NCBI GenBank assembly: GCA_946543025.1
Contig: CAMNLN010000071.1
Span: forward strand, 1-13,522
Length of the DNA stretch: 13,522 nucleotides
Direction of reading: 5' to 3'
Origin: an uncultured Verrucomicrobiota bacterium
GTDB lineage: Bacteria > Verrucomicrobiota > Kiritimatiellia > RFP12 > UBA1067
In this document: positions 1 through 7,362 of the stretch, one piece after another
Numbering within the stretch: position 1 is the first letter of the stretch
Layout of the letters: every line of letters begins with the position of its first letter
Notes under the pieces: model-generated
The model's database searches: none
What the model was told of the DNA's origin: nothing
Seen by the model: only the letters and a program-made list of their open reading frames with translations
Made by a program: the position numbers and the translations under genes

Positions 1-407
1 GCCGGCTTCGGCTCTGCTTCCGGCGCTTCGGCAGGCGGCGGTTCGGCAGACGGCGCAGCCTTTTCGTCCGGCTTTTTGGCCGCAGCCGTCTCGCGGAGGC
101 GCTTCACCTTCTCGCGCAAGGCCTGTACCGTCGCCTCGGCCTGGTCGACCGGCAGGTCGGGCGCGTTCACGATCGGCAGCGCCTCGTTCGGATCGGGCGG
201 CGGCGGTTCAGGCACGGGGGCTTCCGGCGGCGGCTCGCCGCCGCAGAGCCGCATGACCGCATCCGAGGATTCCTTGACGTCGTAGTCGAGACCGTCACCG
301 GCCGGCACGACGATCGCGCCGCCGTCCTTGCGGTTCTCGACCGTGACGATGAATTCCGGGTTGATCCAGATGGGACGCCCGTCCGTCCGCGTGAGCTTGA
401 TGAACAT
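1..407 (-). CDS. FlbD/SwrD-like domain protein with proline-rich tail (3' end outside window)
   Basis: The ATG at 407 follows the uraA stop by 11 bases and has an AGGAACGG ribosome binding site. Residues 1-55 resemble the small FlbD/SwrD family: an IKLTR start, a short turn with DGRPIWINPEFI, then TVE, and a closing YDVKES..AV segment. Known members (about 60-75 residues) are encoded in flagellar operons and affect motor torque or swarming. Here the domain is followed by a low-complexity tail rich in Pro, Glu and Ala, including a short charged, probably helical stretch (about residues 88-110), still open at the window edge after 135 codons. The length and the setting behind a uracil permease are unlike a classical FlbD, and no flagellar gene is visible. 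The domain assignment rests on residue pattern only; the function is unknown. Confidence 0.6.
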   Translation of the reverse strand, partial: MFIKLTRTDGRPIWINPEFIVTVENRKDGGAIVVPAGDGLDYDVKESSDAVMRLCGGEPPPEAPVPEPPPPDPNEALPIVNAPDLPVDQAEATVQALREKVKRLRETAAAKKPDEKAAPSAEPPPAEAPEAEPKP

Positions 408-418
408 TTGAACCGTTC

Positions 419-2062
419 CTACTTGTTATCCTTCACGCCGCCGAAGCGGTCGGCGTCCTTGATCGTGGGGGCCGTCTCCGAGAAAGCAAAGTCCTTGCCG
501 GGGAGGATCGCGTTGAGAATGATACCCATGAGCGCGCCCACGGCGAGGCCGGAGAGCGAGATCTTGAGCGAGCCGACGCTGAACGCGATCGCGCCCGCCT
601 TCGAGAAGGAGATGCCGAGCGTAAGGACGAGAATGAGCGCCGCGATCAGCATGTTGCGGCTCTTGCCCAGGTCCACCTGGCTCTCGACGAGGTTGCGCAC
701 ACCCACGGCCGAGATCATGCCGTAGAGGATGAACGAGACGCCGCCGATCGTCGCGCTCGGAATCGTGCCGATGAAGGCCGAGAACTTCGGGCAGAACGAG
801 ACGAGGATCGCGAGACACGCCGCGATGCGGATCACGCGCGGGTCGTACACGCGCGAAAGCGAGAGGACGCCCGTGTTCTCGCCGTAGGTCGTGTTCGCCG
901 GCGCGCCGAAGAGCGAGGCGAGGCAGGTGGCGAGTCCGTCGCCGAGCATCGTACGGTGCAGGCCAGGGTTCGCAAAGAAGTTGCGCTTCACCGTAGAGGA
1001 GATGGCCGAGACGTCGCCCACGTGCTCCATGATCGTGGCGAACGCGAGCGGGAAGACGATGGCGATCGCGCTCACGATCTTGCCCCAATCGGGGCTGGAG
1101 AGGAGCGGGAACACCGTGTTCTCCCACTTGACGGGCAGGCCGATCCATGCGGCCTTCGCCACGGCGTCGTAATTGATCGCGTCGCACCAGCCGAACTTGC
1201 CGAAGATGACGGCCGCGACGTACGAGACGACGACGCCCATCAGGATCGGGATGATCCTGAACATGCCGCGCCCGAAGATGGAGAACGCGATCACCGTGGC
1301 GATGGCGATGAGGGCGACCGGCCAGCTCGTCGTGCAGCTGTTGATGGCGACGGGCGCGAGGACGAGCCCGATGCCGATGATGATCGGGCCCGTCACGACC
1401 GGCGGGAAGAACTTCATCACCGTCTTCACGCCGCACGCCTTCACGAACCCGGCCACGACGAAGTACACGAGCGAGGACGAGGCGACGCCCAAGCAGGCGT
1501 ACTGGAGCATCGTCGTCTTGGAGACGCCCTCGTAGCCGGCGGAGCCGGCCATGCCCGCGAGCGCGAAGTAGCCGGCGAGGTAGGCGAACGACGATCCGAG
1601 GAACGCCGGCACCATCCGCTTCGTGACAAGATGGAAGAGGAGCGTGCCGAGGCCGGCCCACAGCAAGGTGGCGCTCGGCGAGAGGCCCGTCAGGATCGGC
1701 ACGAGGATCGTCGCGCCGAACATCGCGAACATGTGCTGCACGCCGAGGACGCCCATCTTCGGCAATCCGAGCGTCCGCGCGTCGTAGACGGCGTCGGCCG
1801 ACTGAAACTTGGCGCGCAGGCTGGCGATGGCCGCCGCCAGCGCGGCGGATTCCTCGGGCGTGACGATGCCGTCCTCGGCGATGGCGACGAGCAGCTTCTC
1901 GAGACTTGCCAGGTCGGCGTCCTTCTCGGCGAACGGATGGACGAGGCCGATGAGCGCGCGCGTCTCGTTGATGTCCGCCTTGCCGTCCGCGAACGTGAAC
2001 TTCTCAGCCGCCACGAGCAGCTGAGAAAGCGTCCAGTTGTCTGCCGTCTTGAGTTCTGCCAT
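419..2062 (-). CDS. uraA: UraA-type uracil (NCS2) permease with N-terminal TerB-like module
   Basis: Inner-membrane nucleobase permease of the NCS2/UraA family, expected to import uracil with protons; Upp, encoded in the same operon, would trap it as UMP. The transporter part begins near residue 97: GVQHMFAMFGATILVP (107-122), then VPAFLGSSFAYL (151-162). The two acidic residues needed for uracil binding in E. coli UraA are present, E346 in MEHVGD and E395 in YGENTG. At 547 residues it is about 100 longer than usual because of an extra N-terminal module (residues 12-85) with two DG-centred half-repeats (DG at 26-27 and 64-65). The same module begins the neighbouring purine permease and Apt. 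The ATG at 2062 is preceded by AAAGGAAC and starts the module cleanly. It lies 61 bases after apt, with a likely promoter in that gap. Family certain; uracil rather than xanthine is inferred from the UraA-like motifs and presence of upp. Confidence 0.9.
   Translation of the reverse strand: MAELKTADNWTLSQLLVAAEKFTFADGKADINETRALIGLVHPFAEKDADLASLEKLLVAIAEDGIVTPEESAALAAAIASLRAKFQSADAVYDARTLGLPKMGVLGVQHMFAMFGATILVPILTGLSPSATLLWAGLGTLLFHLVTKRMVPAFLGSSFAYLAGYFALAGMAGSAGYEGVSKTTMLQYACLGVASSSLVYFVVAGFVKACGVKTVMKFFPPVVTGPIIIGIGLVLAPVAINSCTTSWPVALIAIATVIAFSIFGRGMFRIIPILMGVVVSYVAAVIFGKFGWCDAINYDAVAKAAWIGLPVKWENTVFPLLSSPDWGKIVSAIAIVFPLAFATIMEHVGDVSAISSTVKRNFFANPGLHRTMLGDGLATCLASLFGAPANTTYGENTGVLSLSRVYDPRVIRIAACLAILVSFCPKFSAFIGTIPSATIGGVSFILYGMISAVGVRNLVESQVDLGKSRNMLIAALILVLTLGISFSKAGAIAFSVGSLKISLSGLAVGALMGIILNAILPGKDFAFSETAPTIKDADRFGGVKDNK
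1808..2029 (-). other. N-terminal DG-repeat (TerB-like) module of UraA
   Basis: Residues about 12-85 form two helix-rich half-repeats: FADGKADINET (24-34) and AEDGIVTPEES (62-72), with the two DG pairs 38 residues apart and a proline 17 residues after the first D. No membrane segment is present, so the module should sit in the cytoplasm or periplasm next to the first membrane helix. It closely matches the modules at 2655-2876 and 4346-4561. The TerB-like label is my reading of the ADG-x-I-x-x-x-E pattern. Confidence 0.7.
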
Positions 2063-2106
2063 TGTCGGGTTCCTTTTCTTTGGATTGTTTTCGAAAGGTT
2101 GCGGAT

Positions 2107-2115
2107 ATTATACCA
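2107..2115 (-). promoter_or_regulatory. Internal extended -10 promoter for uraA
   Basis: On the minus strand the gap between apt and uraA holds TGGTATAAT, a perfect -10 hexamer with the TGn extension, ending 44 bases before the uraA ATG. No -35-like hexamer is seen at 15-19 bp, which is tolerated for extended -10 promoters. In a GC-rich window a perfect TATAAT exactly in the longest gap of the operon is unlikely to be chance, but function is inferred. Confidence 0.5.
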
Positions 2116-2123
2116 CTACGAGG

Positions 2124-2894
2124 CTACTTGCCGGGATACTTGACGAGCGAGGTGACGTCGTATCCCTTGAGAAGGCCGTTGCGGGCCTCGAAGCCCTCGA
2201 GCTCGATCGGGAAGATCATCTTCACGACGGTGCCGCCGAGACGCTCGACGAGACGCGCGGCCGCGGCGGCCGTGCCGCCCGTCGCCAGGAGGTCGTCGAC
2301 AATGACCGCCTTCTCTCCGCGGATGACGGCGTCGGCATGCATGTGAAGCGTCGCCTTGCCGTACTCGAGGTCGTAGTCCTCCGAGATCGTCTGGCGCGGC
2401 AGCTTGCCGGGCTTGCGGATCGGCACGAACGCCTTTCCGAAGCGCGCGGCGATCGCCGCGCCGAAGATGAAGCCGCGCGACTCGGGCGCGGCGACGAGGT
2501 CGAAGCGGATTCCCTCCAGCGCCTCGGCGATTTCCGAGAGCGCAAGGTTGAAGCCCTCGCCGGATTCAAGGATGCCGGTCACGTCGCGAAACAGCACGCC
2601 CGGCTTCGGGAAGTCGGGTATCTCGCGAACGTAATCGACAAGACGCGGACGGCCCGCAAGAAGCTCGTCCATCAGCCGCGCGATCTGGCAAGACTCCTCG
2701 TCCGTCACCACCCCGTCCTTCCGGACCTCCTTCAGCAGGGCCTCCAGCTTGCAGGCGCCGGGCTCGCCCTTCAGCACGAACGGACGGATCGTGCGCAGGA
2801 TGACGGACGTCTCGCCGAGCGTCACCCGCCCGTCGTCCATCACCGCCGTCCGCAGCGAATCCAGAATCCTCAGCAGCTTGTAGTCTCCGACCAT
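2124..2894 (-). CDS. apt: Adenine phosphoribosyltransferase with extra N-terminal TerB-like module
   Basis: Cytosolic purine salvage enzyme converting adenine and PRPP to AMP and pyrophosphate. Residues 82-256 are a complete Apt: IPDFPKPGVLFRDVT (92-106), APESRGFIFG (136-144), the RKPGKLPR loop (160-167) and the PRPP-binding VIVDDLLATGGT (197-208). Usual Apt length is about 170-180 residues; this one has 256 because of an 80-residue N-terminal extension with DG half-repeats (DG at 21-22 and 60-61), related to those on both neighbouring permeases. The frame stays open far upstream into the permease gene, but the ATG at 2894 is chosen because it has GAGGTG just ahead, lies 8 bases after the permease stop, and begins the module at the same relative point as in its relatives. 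The enzyme assignment is firm; the role of the extension is unknown. Confidence 0.93.
   Translation of the reverse strand: MVGDYKLLRILDSLRTAVMDDGRVTLGETSVILRTIRPFVLKGEPGACKLEALLKEVRKDGVVTDEESCQIARLMDELLAGRPRLVDYVREIPDFPKPGVLFRDVTGILESGEGFNLALSEIAEALEGIRFDLVAAPESRGFIFGAAIAARFGKAFVPIRKPGKLPRQTISEDYDLEYGKATLHMHADAVIRGEKAVIVDDLLATGGTAAAAARLVERLGGTVVKMIFPIELEGFEARNGLLKGYDVTSLVKYPGK
2655..2876 (-). other. N-terminal DG-repeat (TerB-like) module of Apt
   Basis: Residues about 7-80 carry the half-repeats MDDGRVTLGET (19-29) and RKDGVVTDEES (58-68), DG pairs 39 residues apart, with a proline (P38) at the same spacing as in the permease modules. Because Apt is soluble, the module here must be cytosolic. 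Confidence 0.7.
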
Positions 2895-2902
2895 GTGCCA
2901 CC

Positions 2903-4573
2903 TCACATCATCGCGTACTTGGCCACGAAGAGGACCGTCAGCACGTACATGATCCAGTGGATGCGCTTGAAGTTCCCCGAAAGGGCGTTGATGACCGTGT
3001 AGGCGATGACGCCGAACATGATGCCGTCCGAGATCGAATAGGTGAACGGCATGGCGGCCACGGCAAGGAACGCCGGGACGGCCTCGCCCGCGTCGCGCCA
3101 GTCGATGTCGGCGCAAGAGGAGAGCATCATGTAGCCCACAATGATGAGCGCCGGCGCCGTCGCAAAGCCGGGAATCGCGAGGAACACCGGCGCGAAGACG
3201 ATCGCGAGCGCGAAGAACGCCGCCGAGACGACGGCCGTGAGGCCGGTCTTGCCGCCCGCCATCACGCCCGAGGCGGACTCCACGTAGGTGGTGGTGGTGG
3301 ACGTGCCGAGGATCGCGCCGGCGGACGTCGCGATCGCGTCCGCGCAGAGCGCGCCCGAGATGCGGGGAAGCTTGCCTTCCTTGTCGAGGAACCCGCCCTT
3401 CATCGAGACGCCGATCAGCGTGCCGAGCGTGTCGAAGAGGTCCACGAAGAAGAACGCGAACATCACCACGAAGAAGTCGAGCGACTTCACGAGCGTCCAG
3501 CCCGAGCGCATCGCCTCGCCCTTCCCGTGCGTCCAGCCCTCGGGATTGAAGAGCGCGCCGACGGTCTGGCCGAACTCGCTGAAGTTCTGCGCGATCCCCT
3601 TGAACGAGAAGTCCGGATAGAGCGGGAAGAAGCCGTGCGCGGGATCCGGCACGTAGGCGCCGCACGCCTGGGCGACCATCCCGAGCCCCCATGTGAAGAG
3701 GATGCCGAAGAGGATCGCCCCCTTCAGCCGCTTCACGAGCAGGAAGCCGGTGAAGAGCGTGCCGACGAGCGCGAGCAGGGCGCAGATGCCGTGCGTGTGG
3801 AACGACACGTCCTTGAACTTCACCATCGCGACGAGCGTCGCCGGATTGTCCACGATCACGCCCGCTGTCTTCATGGCGATCAGGCAGATGAAGAGGCCGA
3901 TGCCGGCCGCCACCGCCTTCTTGAGGGAAAGCGGGATCGCGTTGAATATCCCTTCCCGCACGGGCGTGAGCGAAAGCGCGAGGAAGACGAGGCCCTCCAC
4001 GAACACGGCCAGCAGCGCGAACTGCCAGCTGTAGCCCATGCCGATCACCACGCCGTACGTGAGGAAGGCGTTGAGGCCCATGCCGGGCGCAAGCACGAAC
4101 GGGTAGTTGGACATGAACGCCATCAGAAGCGTGCCGATCACCGCCGCCACGGCCGTCGCCATGAACACGCCGCCGCGCGGAATCCCCGCGTCCGAGAGGA
4201 TGTTCGGGTTCACGGCGAGGATGTACGCCATCGTCATAAACGTAGTGATGCCCGCAACGATCTCCGTCCTGACCGTCGTGCGGTTCCTCTTCAGCTTGAA
4301 GAGGCGGCCGAGGAAACTGGTCTCCGGCTCGTCCGACTCGGCCTCGCGCGTCAGCCACTTGAGATGCGCGCCGATGCGCACGGACTCTTCCGGCGTGACG
4401 ACGCCGTCTTCGAGCACGTCTTCGAGGGCCTTCACGAACTCCGCCATCTCGGCGCTGTCCGCGGCCCGGGGCTTGGCGAAGGCAAGCAGGATCTGCGCCT
4501 CGGCGCGGTCGACCTTGCCATCTTCAAGGATGGCCTTCTCCAGTTTCCGGATGGATTCCTTGATGTCGCTCAT
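2903..4573 (-). CDS. AzgA/PbuG-type purine (adenine/guanine/hypoxanthine) permease with N-terminal TerB-like module
   Basis: Inner-membrane purine transporter of the AzgA/PbuG/PbuO group (COG2252), supplying Apt encoded 8 bases downstream. Family marks follow the order known for the group: TEIVAGITTFMTMAYILAVNP (from residue 103, the span that opens the family), APGMGLNAFLTYG, then FVDLFDTLGTLIGV and the GTSTTTTYVESASGV signature, ending with several hydrophobic helices. Length is 556 residues against about 430-490 for usual members. The excess is largely the first 80 residues, which contain the DG half-repeats LEDGKVDRAEA (16-26) and LEDGVVTPEES (54-64), not membrane sequence. The ATG at 4573 lies 18 bases after the phosphatase stop, with GAAAGG about 10 bases upstream. 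Which purine is carried cannot be told from sequence; pairing with apt favours adenine. Confidence 0.92.
   Translation of the reverse strand: MSDIKESIRKLEKAILEDGKVDRAEAQILLAFAKPRAADSAEMAEFVKALEDVLEDGVVTPEESVRIGAHLKWLTREAESDEPETSFLGRLFKLKRNRTTVRTEIVAGITTFMTMAYILAVNPNILSDAGIPRGGVFMATAVAAVIGTLLMAFMSNYPFVLAPGMGLNAFLTYGVVIGMGYSWQFALLAVFVEGLVFLALSLTPVREGIFNAIPLSLKKAVAAGIGLFICLIAMKTAGVIVDNPATLVAMVKFKDVSFHTHGICALLALVGTLFTGFLLVKRLKGAILFGILFTWGLGMVAQACGAYVPDPAHGFFPLYPDFSFKGIAQNFSEFGQTVGALFNPEGWTHGKGEAMRSGWTLVKSLDFFVVMFAFFFVDLFDTLGTLIGVSMKGGFLDKEGKLPRISGALCADAIATSAGAILGTSTTTTYVESASGVMAGGKTGLTAVVSAAFFALAIVFAPVFLAIPGFATAPALIIVGYMMLSSCADIDWRDAGEAVPAFLAVAAMPFTYSISDGIMFGVIAYTVINALSGNFKRIHWIMYVLTVLFVAKYAMM
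4346..4561 (-). other. N-terminal DG-repeat (TerB-like) module of the purine permease
   Basis: Residues about 5-76 hold two half-repeats with DG pairs at 18-19 and 56-57, 38 residues apart, and a proline (P35) at the shared position. The second half reads DGVVTPEES, nearly identical to UraA (DGIVTPEES) and Apt (DGVVTDEES). A polar linker of about 25 residues joins it to the transporter. Confidence 0.7.
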
Positions 4574-4591
4574 CTTGCTGAAGCCTTTCGG

Positions 4592-6619
4592 TTAGTCTTG
4601 ATTTTCATAGTCTTTCCCCATCGTGAGGATGTTCTTGCCGTTCCGCCGCTTGTAGGTGACGGGCGACATGGTTTTCTTCACGATCAGGATGCCGAGTCCG
4701 CCAATCTCGCGCTTCTCGGCGCAGAGCGTCGTATCGGGGTCGCGGTGGACGAGAGGGTCGAACGGCTTTCCGTCGTCGGTGAAGACCAGCCGCACACCTT
4801 CCGGGTGATGCGTCAGCTCGACGGTCAGCGACCAACTCGTGGCGCCTGAGTACCGCACGATGTTCGAGAAGATCTCGTCGGCCGCGATCAGCAGTTGGGT
4901 CCGAGCCCTCGCCGGCACCGGTTCAAGCGCCGCGGTGAGGTCGTCGGTGGCCCGCGCAAGGTCGTCCATCGTCGGCACGTACTCGTACGAAACGGCGTCC
5001 GGCTCCCCTCGGTAGCGAATCACGAGCTGCGTGCAGTCGTCCGCCTGCTCGACGCCCGCCGCATGACGGCGCACGTCCGCGAGGACCGTCTTGAGAAGCT
5101 CTCCCTGCCGGCTCGTGCAGCGGGAAAGCGTATTCAGCAACCGGGCCTCGCCGTAGAGTTCCTTGGCCGCGTTCGGCTGCTCGGTGATGCCGTCCGTGTA
5201 GAGGTAGATCGCGTCGCCTGGCGCCAGACACGTCTCCTCGGCACGGTAGCGGACGTCGGTCATGGCACCAAGGACGAGCGACGGTCTCGTCTTCAGGAAT
5301 TCCACCTTGCCGCTCCGGCGCACAACCGGAGAATTGTGTCCCGCGTTCACGAACGTGACATGGCCCGTCCGCGTGTTGAGCTCGCCGGCCCACGCCGTGA
5401 CGAACGTATTGGACGAATTGCCCTCGCAGAGCGCCTCGTTCGTCTCCTCGAACACCTGCGTCAACGGCTTGCCCGTCTGAGCGGCGCTCTTGATGAGCGT
5501 CTTCGCCCGCATCATGAACATCGCCGCGGGGATGCCCTTGCCGCTGACGTCGGCAACGAGGAAGAGGATACGGTCCTGGCCCGTGAAGTAGAAATCGTAG
5601 AAGTCGCCGCCGACCTCTCTCGCCGCCTCCATCGACGCCCAGATGTCGAAACGCGTCTCGCCCGGGAAAGGAGGAAACACGCTCGGAAGCGCCGCGAGCT
5701 GGATGTCCTTCGCCATTCCGAGCTCCTTCGCGGCCTGCGCACGCAGCTGCTGGCGAACGAAGGACGAGATGACGAACCCCACAAGCAGCGCGACGAACAG
5801 GAGCGCCGCGCCGTTGAGGAGAGCCGTCGCGCCGACGAGGACGTCGCGCTGAACCGCGGCGGAGTCCTTCGGGATCATCACGTAGACGGGGAAGCTCTCG
5901 ATCTCCTTTCGCTTCCAGTAGAACGACTCGTCCGGATCGCACCAATGCGTGCCCTCGCGGTTCGGCTCGGCGTAATCGGAGAGGACCAGGCCGGACGCCG
6001 TCGTGACGACGATTCCGCCCACGCCGCCGACTCGCCAGTTGCGGAAGAGGTCGACGAGGGACGAGCGGGACAGCCCGCGCAGGGACGCACCGTCGCAGCC
6101 GATCTCGACGAAACCGCCCGACGGACGCCAGACGCCGATGAACTTGCGCCAGGAACCGTTCGCGGTATTGCTGCGGAACGGCTGGCAGTATTCCGTCTCC
6201 TGCCCGTTCACAAGGCACATCATGTCTTCCGCCTTGCCGCCGGCCGTGACGAAGTTGAAGGCCGGCTTCCCGTCATGGGCCAGGTAGTCCGGCACGGAAG
6301 AGCGGACAACGTCGCCTTTCGAATCGACGACGCTTATTTCGGTGACGTGCATCTCGCGCGCCAAGGCCTGGAGCGACGCCGTGTCGCCGGGGTAACCGTC
6401 ATCGAGCCGTTCGCGAACCGCCATGCACTGGCGTATCAGCCGCTCGTTGACGCAGTCGATGATCTCGGACTGGACGTTCTCGAACGCACGGTCGATGAGA
6501 TCGTAGACGTCGTGCTCGGCGAGACGGTCGTGGAGATACCACGTGATGGCCATCGACAGCGCGAAGGCCGCCAGCACGCTGACGGCAAGCTTGATGTTGA
6601 GGTTGCGGCGCGCGGTCAT
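4592..6619 (-). CDS. Membrane sensor SpoIIE/PP2C serine phosphatase with C-terminal HATPase domain
   Basis: Signal-transduction protein of 675 residues. Layout: membrane segment 1 (9-29), an extracytoplasmic sensor of about 230 residues (Cache-like; e.g. EISVVDSKGDVVRSS at 94-108), membrane segment 2 (260-287), a SpoIIE/RsbU-type PP2C phosphatase (about 297-537), and an RsbW-like HATPase domain (about 550-670). The phosphatase metal ligands look intact: D339 and D342 in GGDFYD, D357 in DVSGKG, D476 in YTDG and D527/D528 near the end. HATPase boxes are also present: E582 and N586 (N box), DDGKPFDP (615-622) and GGLGI (640-644). Such proteins usually dephosphorylate a STAS-type anti-anti-sigma protein, and RsbW-like domains phosphorylate or sequester partners; no STAS gene or sigma factor is in this window. 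Its ATG overlaps the stop of the solute-binding lipoprotein gene (ATGA), so the two are translationally coupled. Confidence 0.88.
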   Translation of the reverse strand: MTARRNLNIKLAVSVLAAFALSMAITWYLHDRLAEHDVYDLIDRAFENVQSEIIDCVNERLIRQCMAVRERLDDGYPGDTASLQALAREMHVTEISVVDSKGDVVRSSVPDYLAHDGKPAFNFVTAGGKAEDMMCLVNGQETEYCQPFRSNTANGSWRKFIGVWRPSGGFVEIGCDGASLRGLSRSSLVDLFRNWRVGGVGGIVVTTASGLVLSDYAEPNREGTHWCDPDESFYWKRKEIESFPVYVMIPKDSAAVQRDVLVGATALLNGAALLFVALLVGFVISSFVRQQLRAQAAKELGMAKDIQLAALPSVFPPFPGETRFDIWASMEAAREVGGDFYDFYFTGQDRILFLVADVSGKGIPAAMFMMRAKTLIKSAAQTGKPLTQVFEETNEALCEGNSSNTFVTAWAGELNTRTGHVTFVNAGHNSPVVRRSGKVEFLKTRPSLVLGAMTDVRYRAEETCLAPGDAIYLYTDGITEQPNAAKELYGEARLLNTLSRCTSRQGELLKTVLADVRRHAAGVEQADDCTQLVIRYRGEPDAVSYEYVPTMDDLARATDDLTAALEPVPARARTQLLIAADEIFSNIVRYSGATSWSLTVELTHHPEGVRLVFTDDGKPFDPLVHRDPDTTLCAEKREIGGLGILIVKKTMSPVTYKRRNGKNILTMGKDYENQD

Positions 6620-7323
6620 TTCCTCACCCCCTCTGCAATGACGGCGTTGGCCGCGGCCAGCACGTCGGGACGGCGCTTGTCCACGGCCACGCCATACCCG
6701 TCGCGCGTCTCAAGCGGCGTCACGGCCAACCGCCCGCCAGACCTCTCGGCGCACATCTTGAGCGGGAGGGAGTCGAAGAACACGGCGTCCATCGCGTCCT
6801 TCTTGAGCGCGTCAATCGCATCTTCAAGATGGACGAAACGGATGGGATCGCACCCATGGAGGCAGAGATAGAGGTCCTCGACCGTATCGGCCTCGACCCC
6901 GATGCGGAGCGAGGCAAGCTGCGACATGCGCGGCTTCTTCCCGTCCGTCCTGTAGATGAAGCACGCGCCGCCCGTGTCGTACGGCGCGGAGAAGTCGACG
7001 TCGCGCGTCCGCGCCTCCGTGATGGTGATGGTCGCGATGCCAAAGTCCGCCGTGCCCGCCTTGAGCCGCGGAAGGATGTCGGAGAACTCCACGCCCTCCA
7101 CGACGAGCTTGCGGCCCATCTTCGCGGCGATCCGCCGCGCCAGGTCGACGTCCGTGCCGACGATGGCCCCCGAGGCGTCGCGGTAGGCGCAAGGCGGCTC
7201 GGCGGGATGCGTGAGGAACACGAGCGGACGCGACGCGTCCGTGATGCGCGGATCGACGCCCGGCCGCGAATCCCGTTCGCAGCCGACGAGGGCGACAACC
7301 GCCAAAAGGGCAAGAATTCTCAT
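6616..7323 (-). CDS. Small solute-binding lipoprotein (SBP family 3, amino-acid-type)
   Basis: Predicted periplasmic lipoprotein of 235 residues. The signal peptide ends in the lipobox LVGC with C15 as lipidation site. The rest matches family 3 solute-binding proteins: GTDVDLARRIAAKMGR (56-71), LKAGTADFGIATITITEAR (87-105) and VDFSAPY (109-115), including the arginine (R106) that usually grips an alpha-carboxylate of an amino acid. It is at the short end for the family. No ABC permease or ATPase gene adjoins it; instead its stop overlaps the start of the sensor phosphatase, which suggests it acts as the ligand-binding partner of that sensor rather than as a transporter component. The ATG at 7323 gives a good signal peptide but has no clear Shine-Dalgarno; a stem-loop lies just ahead. 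Ligand unknown. Confidence 0.85.
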   Translation of the reverse strand: MRILALLAVVALVGCERDSRPGVDPRITDASRPLVFLTHPAEPPCAYRDASGAIVGTDVDLARRIAAKMGRKLVVEGVEFSDILPRLKAGTADFGIATITITEARTRDVDFSAPYDTGGACFIYRTDGKKPRMSQLASLRIGVEADTVEDLYLCLHGCDPIRFVHLEDAIDALKKDAMDAVFFDSLPLKMCAERSGGRLAVTPLETRDGYGVAVDKRRPDVLAAANAVIAEGVRK

Positions 7324-7334
7324 AGCTTGACGAC

Positions 7335-7354
7335 GCCGTGCATCATCTCACGGC
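7335..7354 (-). other. Stem-loop between upp and the solute-binding lipoprotein gene
   Basis: On the minus strand GCCGTG and CACGGC form a perfect 6-bp stem with an 8-base loop, 11 bases ahead of the lipoprotein ATG and 8 bases after the upp stop. No U-tract follows, so it is not a standard terminator; it could affect mRNA stability or access to the weak start site. Chance is possible in GC-rich DNA. Confidence 0.35.
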
Positions 7355-7362
7355 ACAGGGCC

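Noticed and set aside
3288..3302. Trinucleotide GGT run that looks like a microsatellite
   Set aside because: On the coding strand it gives the Thr run of the GTSTTTTYVES motif, a conserved signature of the permease family.
2895..4358. Upstream extension of the apt frame through the permease gene (a possible 744-residue protein)
   Set aside because: The region encodes the permease in another frame; apt has its own ATG with GAGGTG at 2894.
2957..6871. Very long plus-strand open frames (630 and 658 codons), plus another at 956-2143
   Set aside because: They lie exactly antisense to well-identified genes, have Arg/Asp/Glu/His-heavy composition typical of reverse frames in GC-rich DNA, show no domain, and lack ribosome binding sites.
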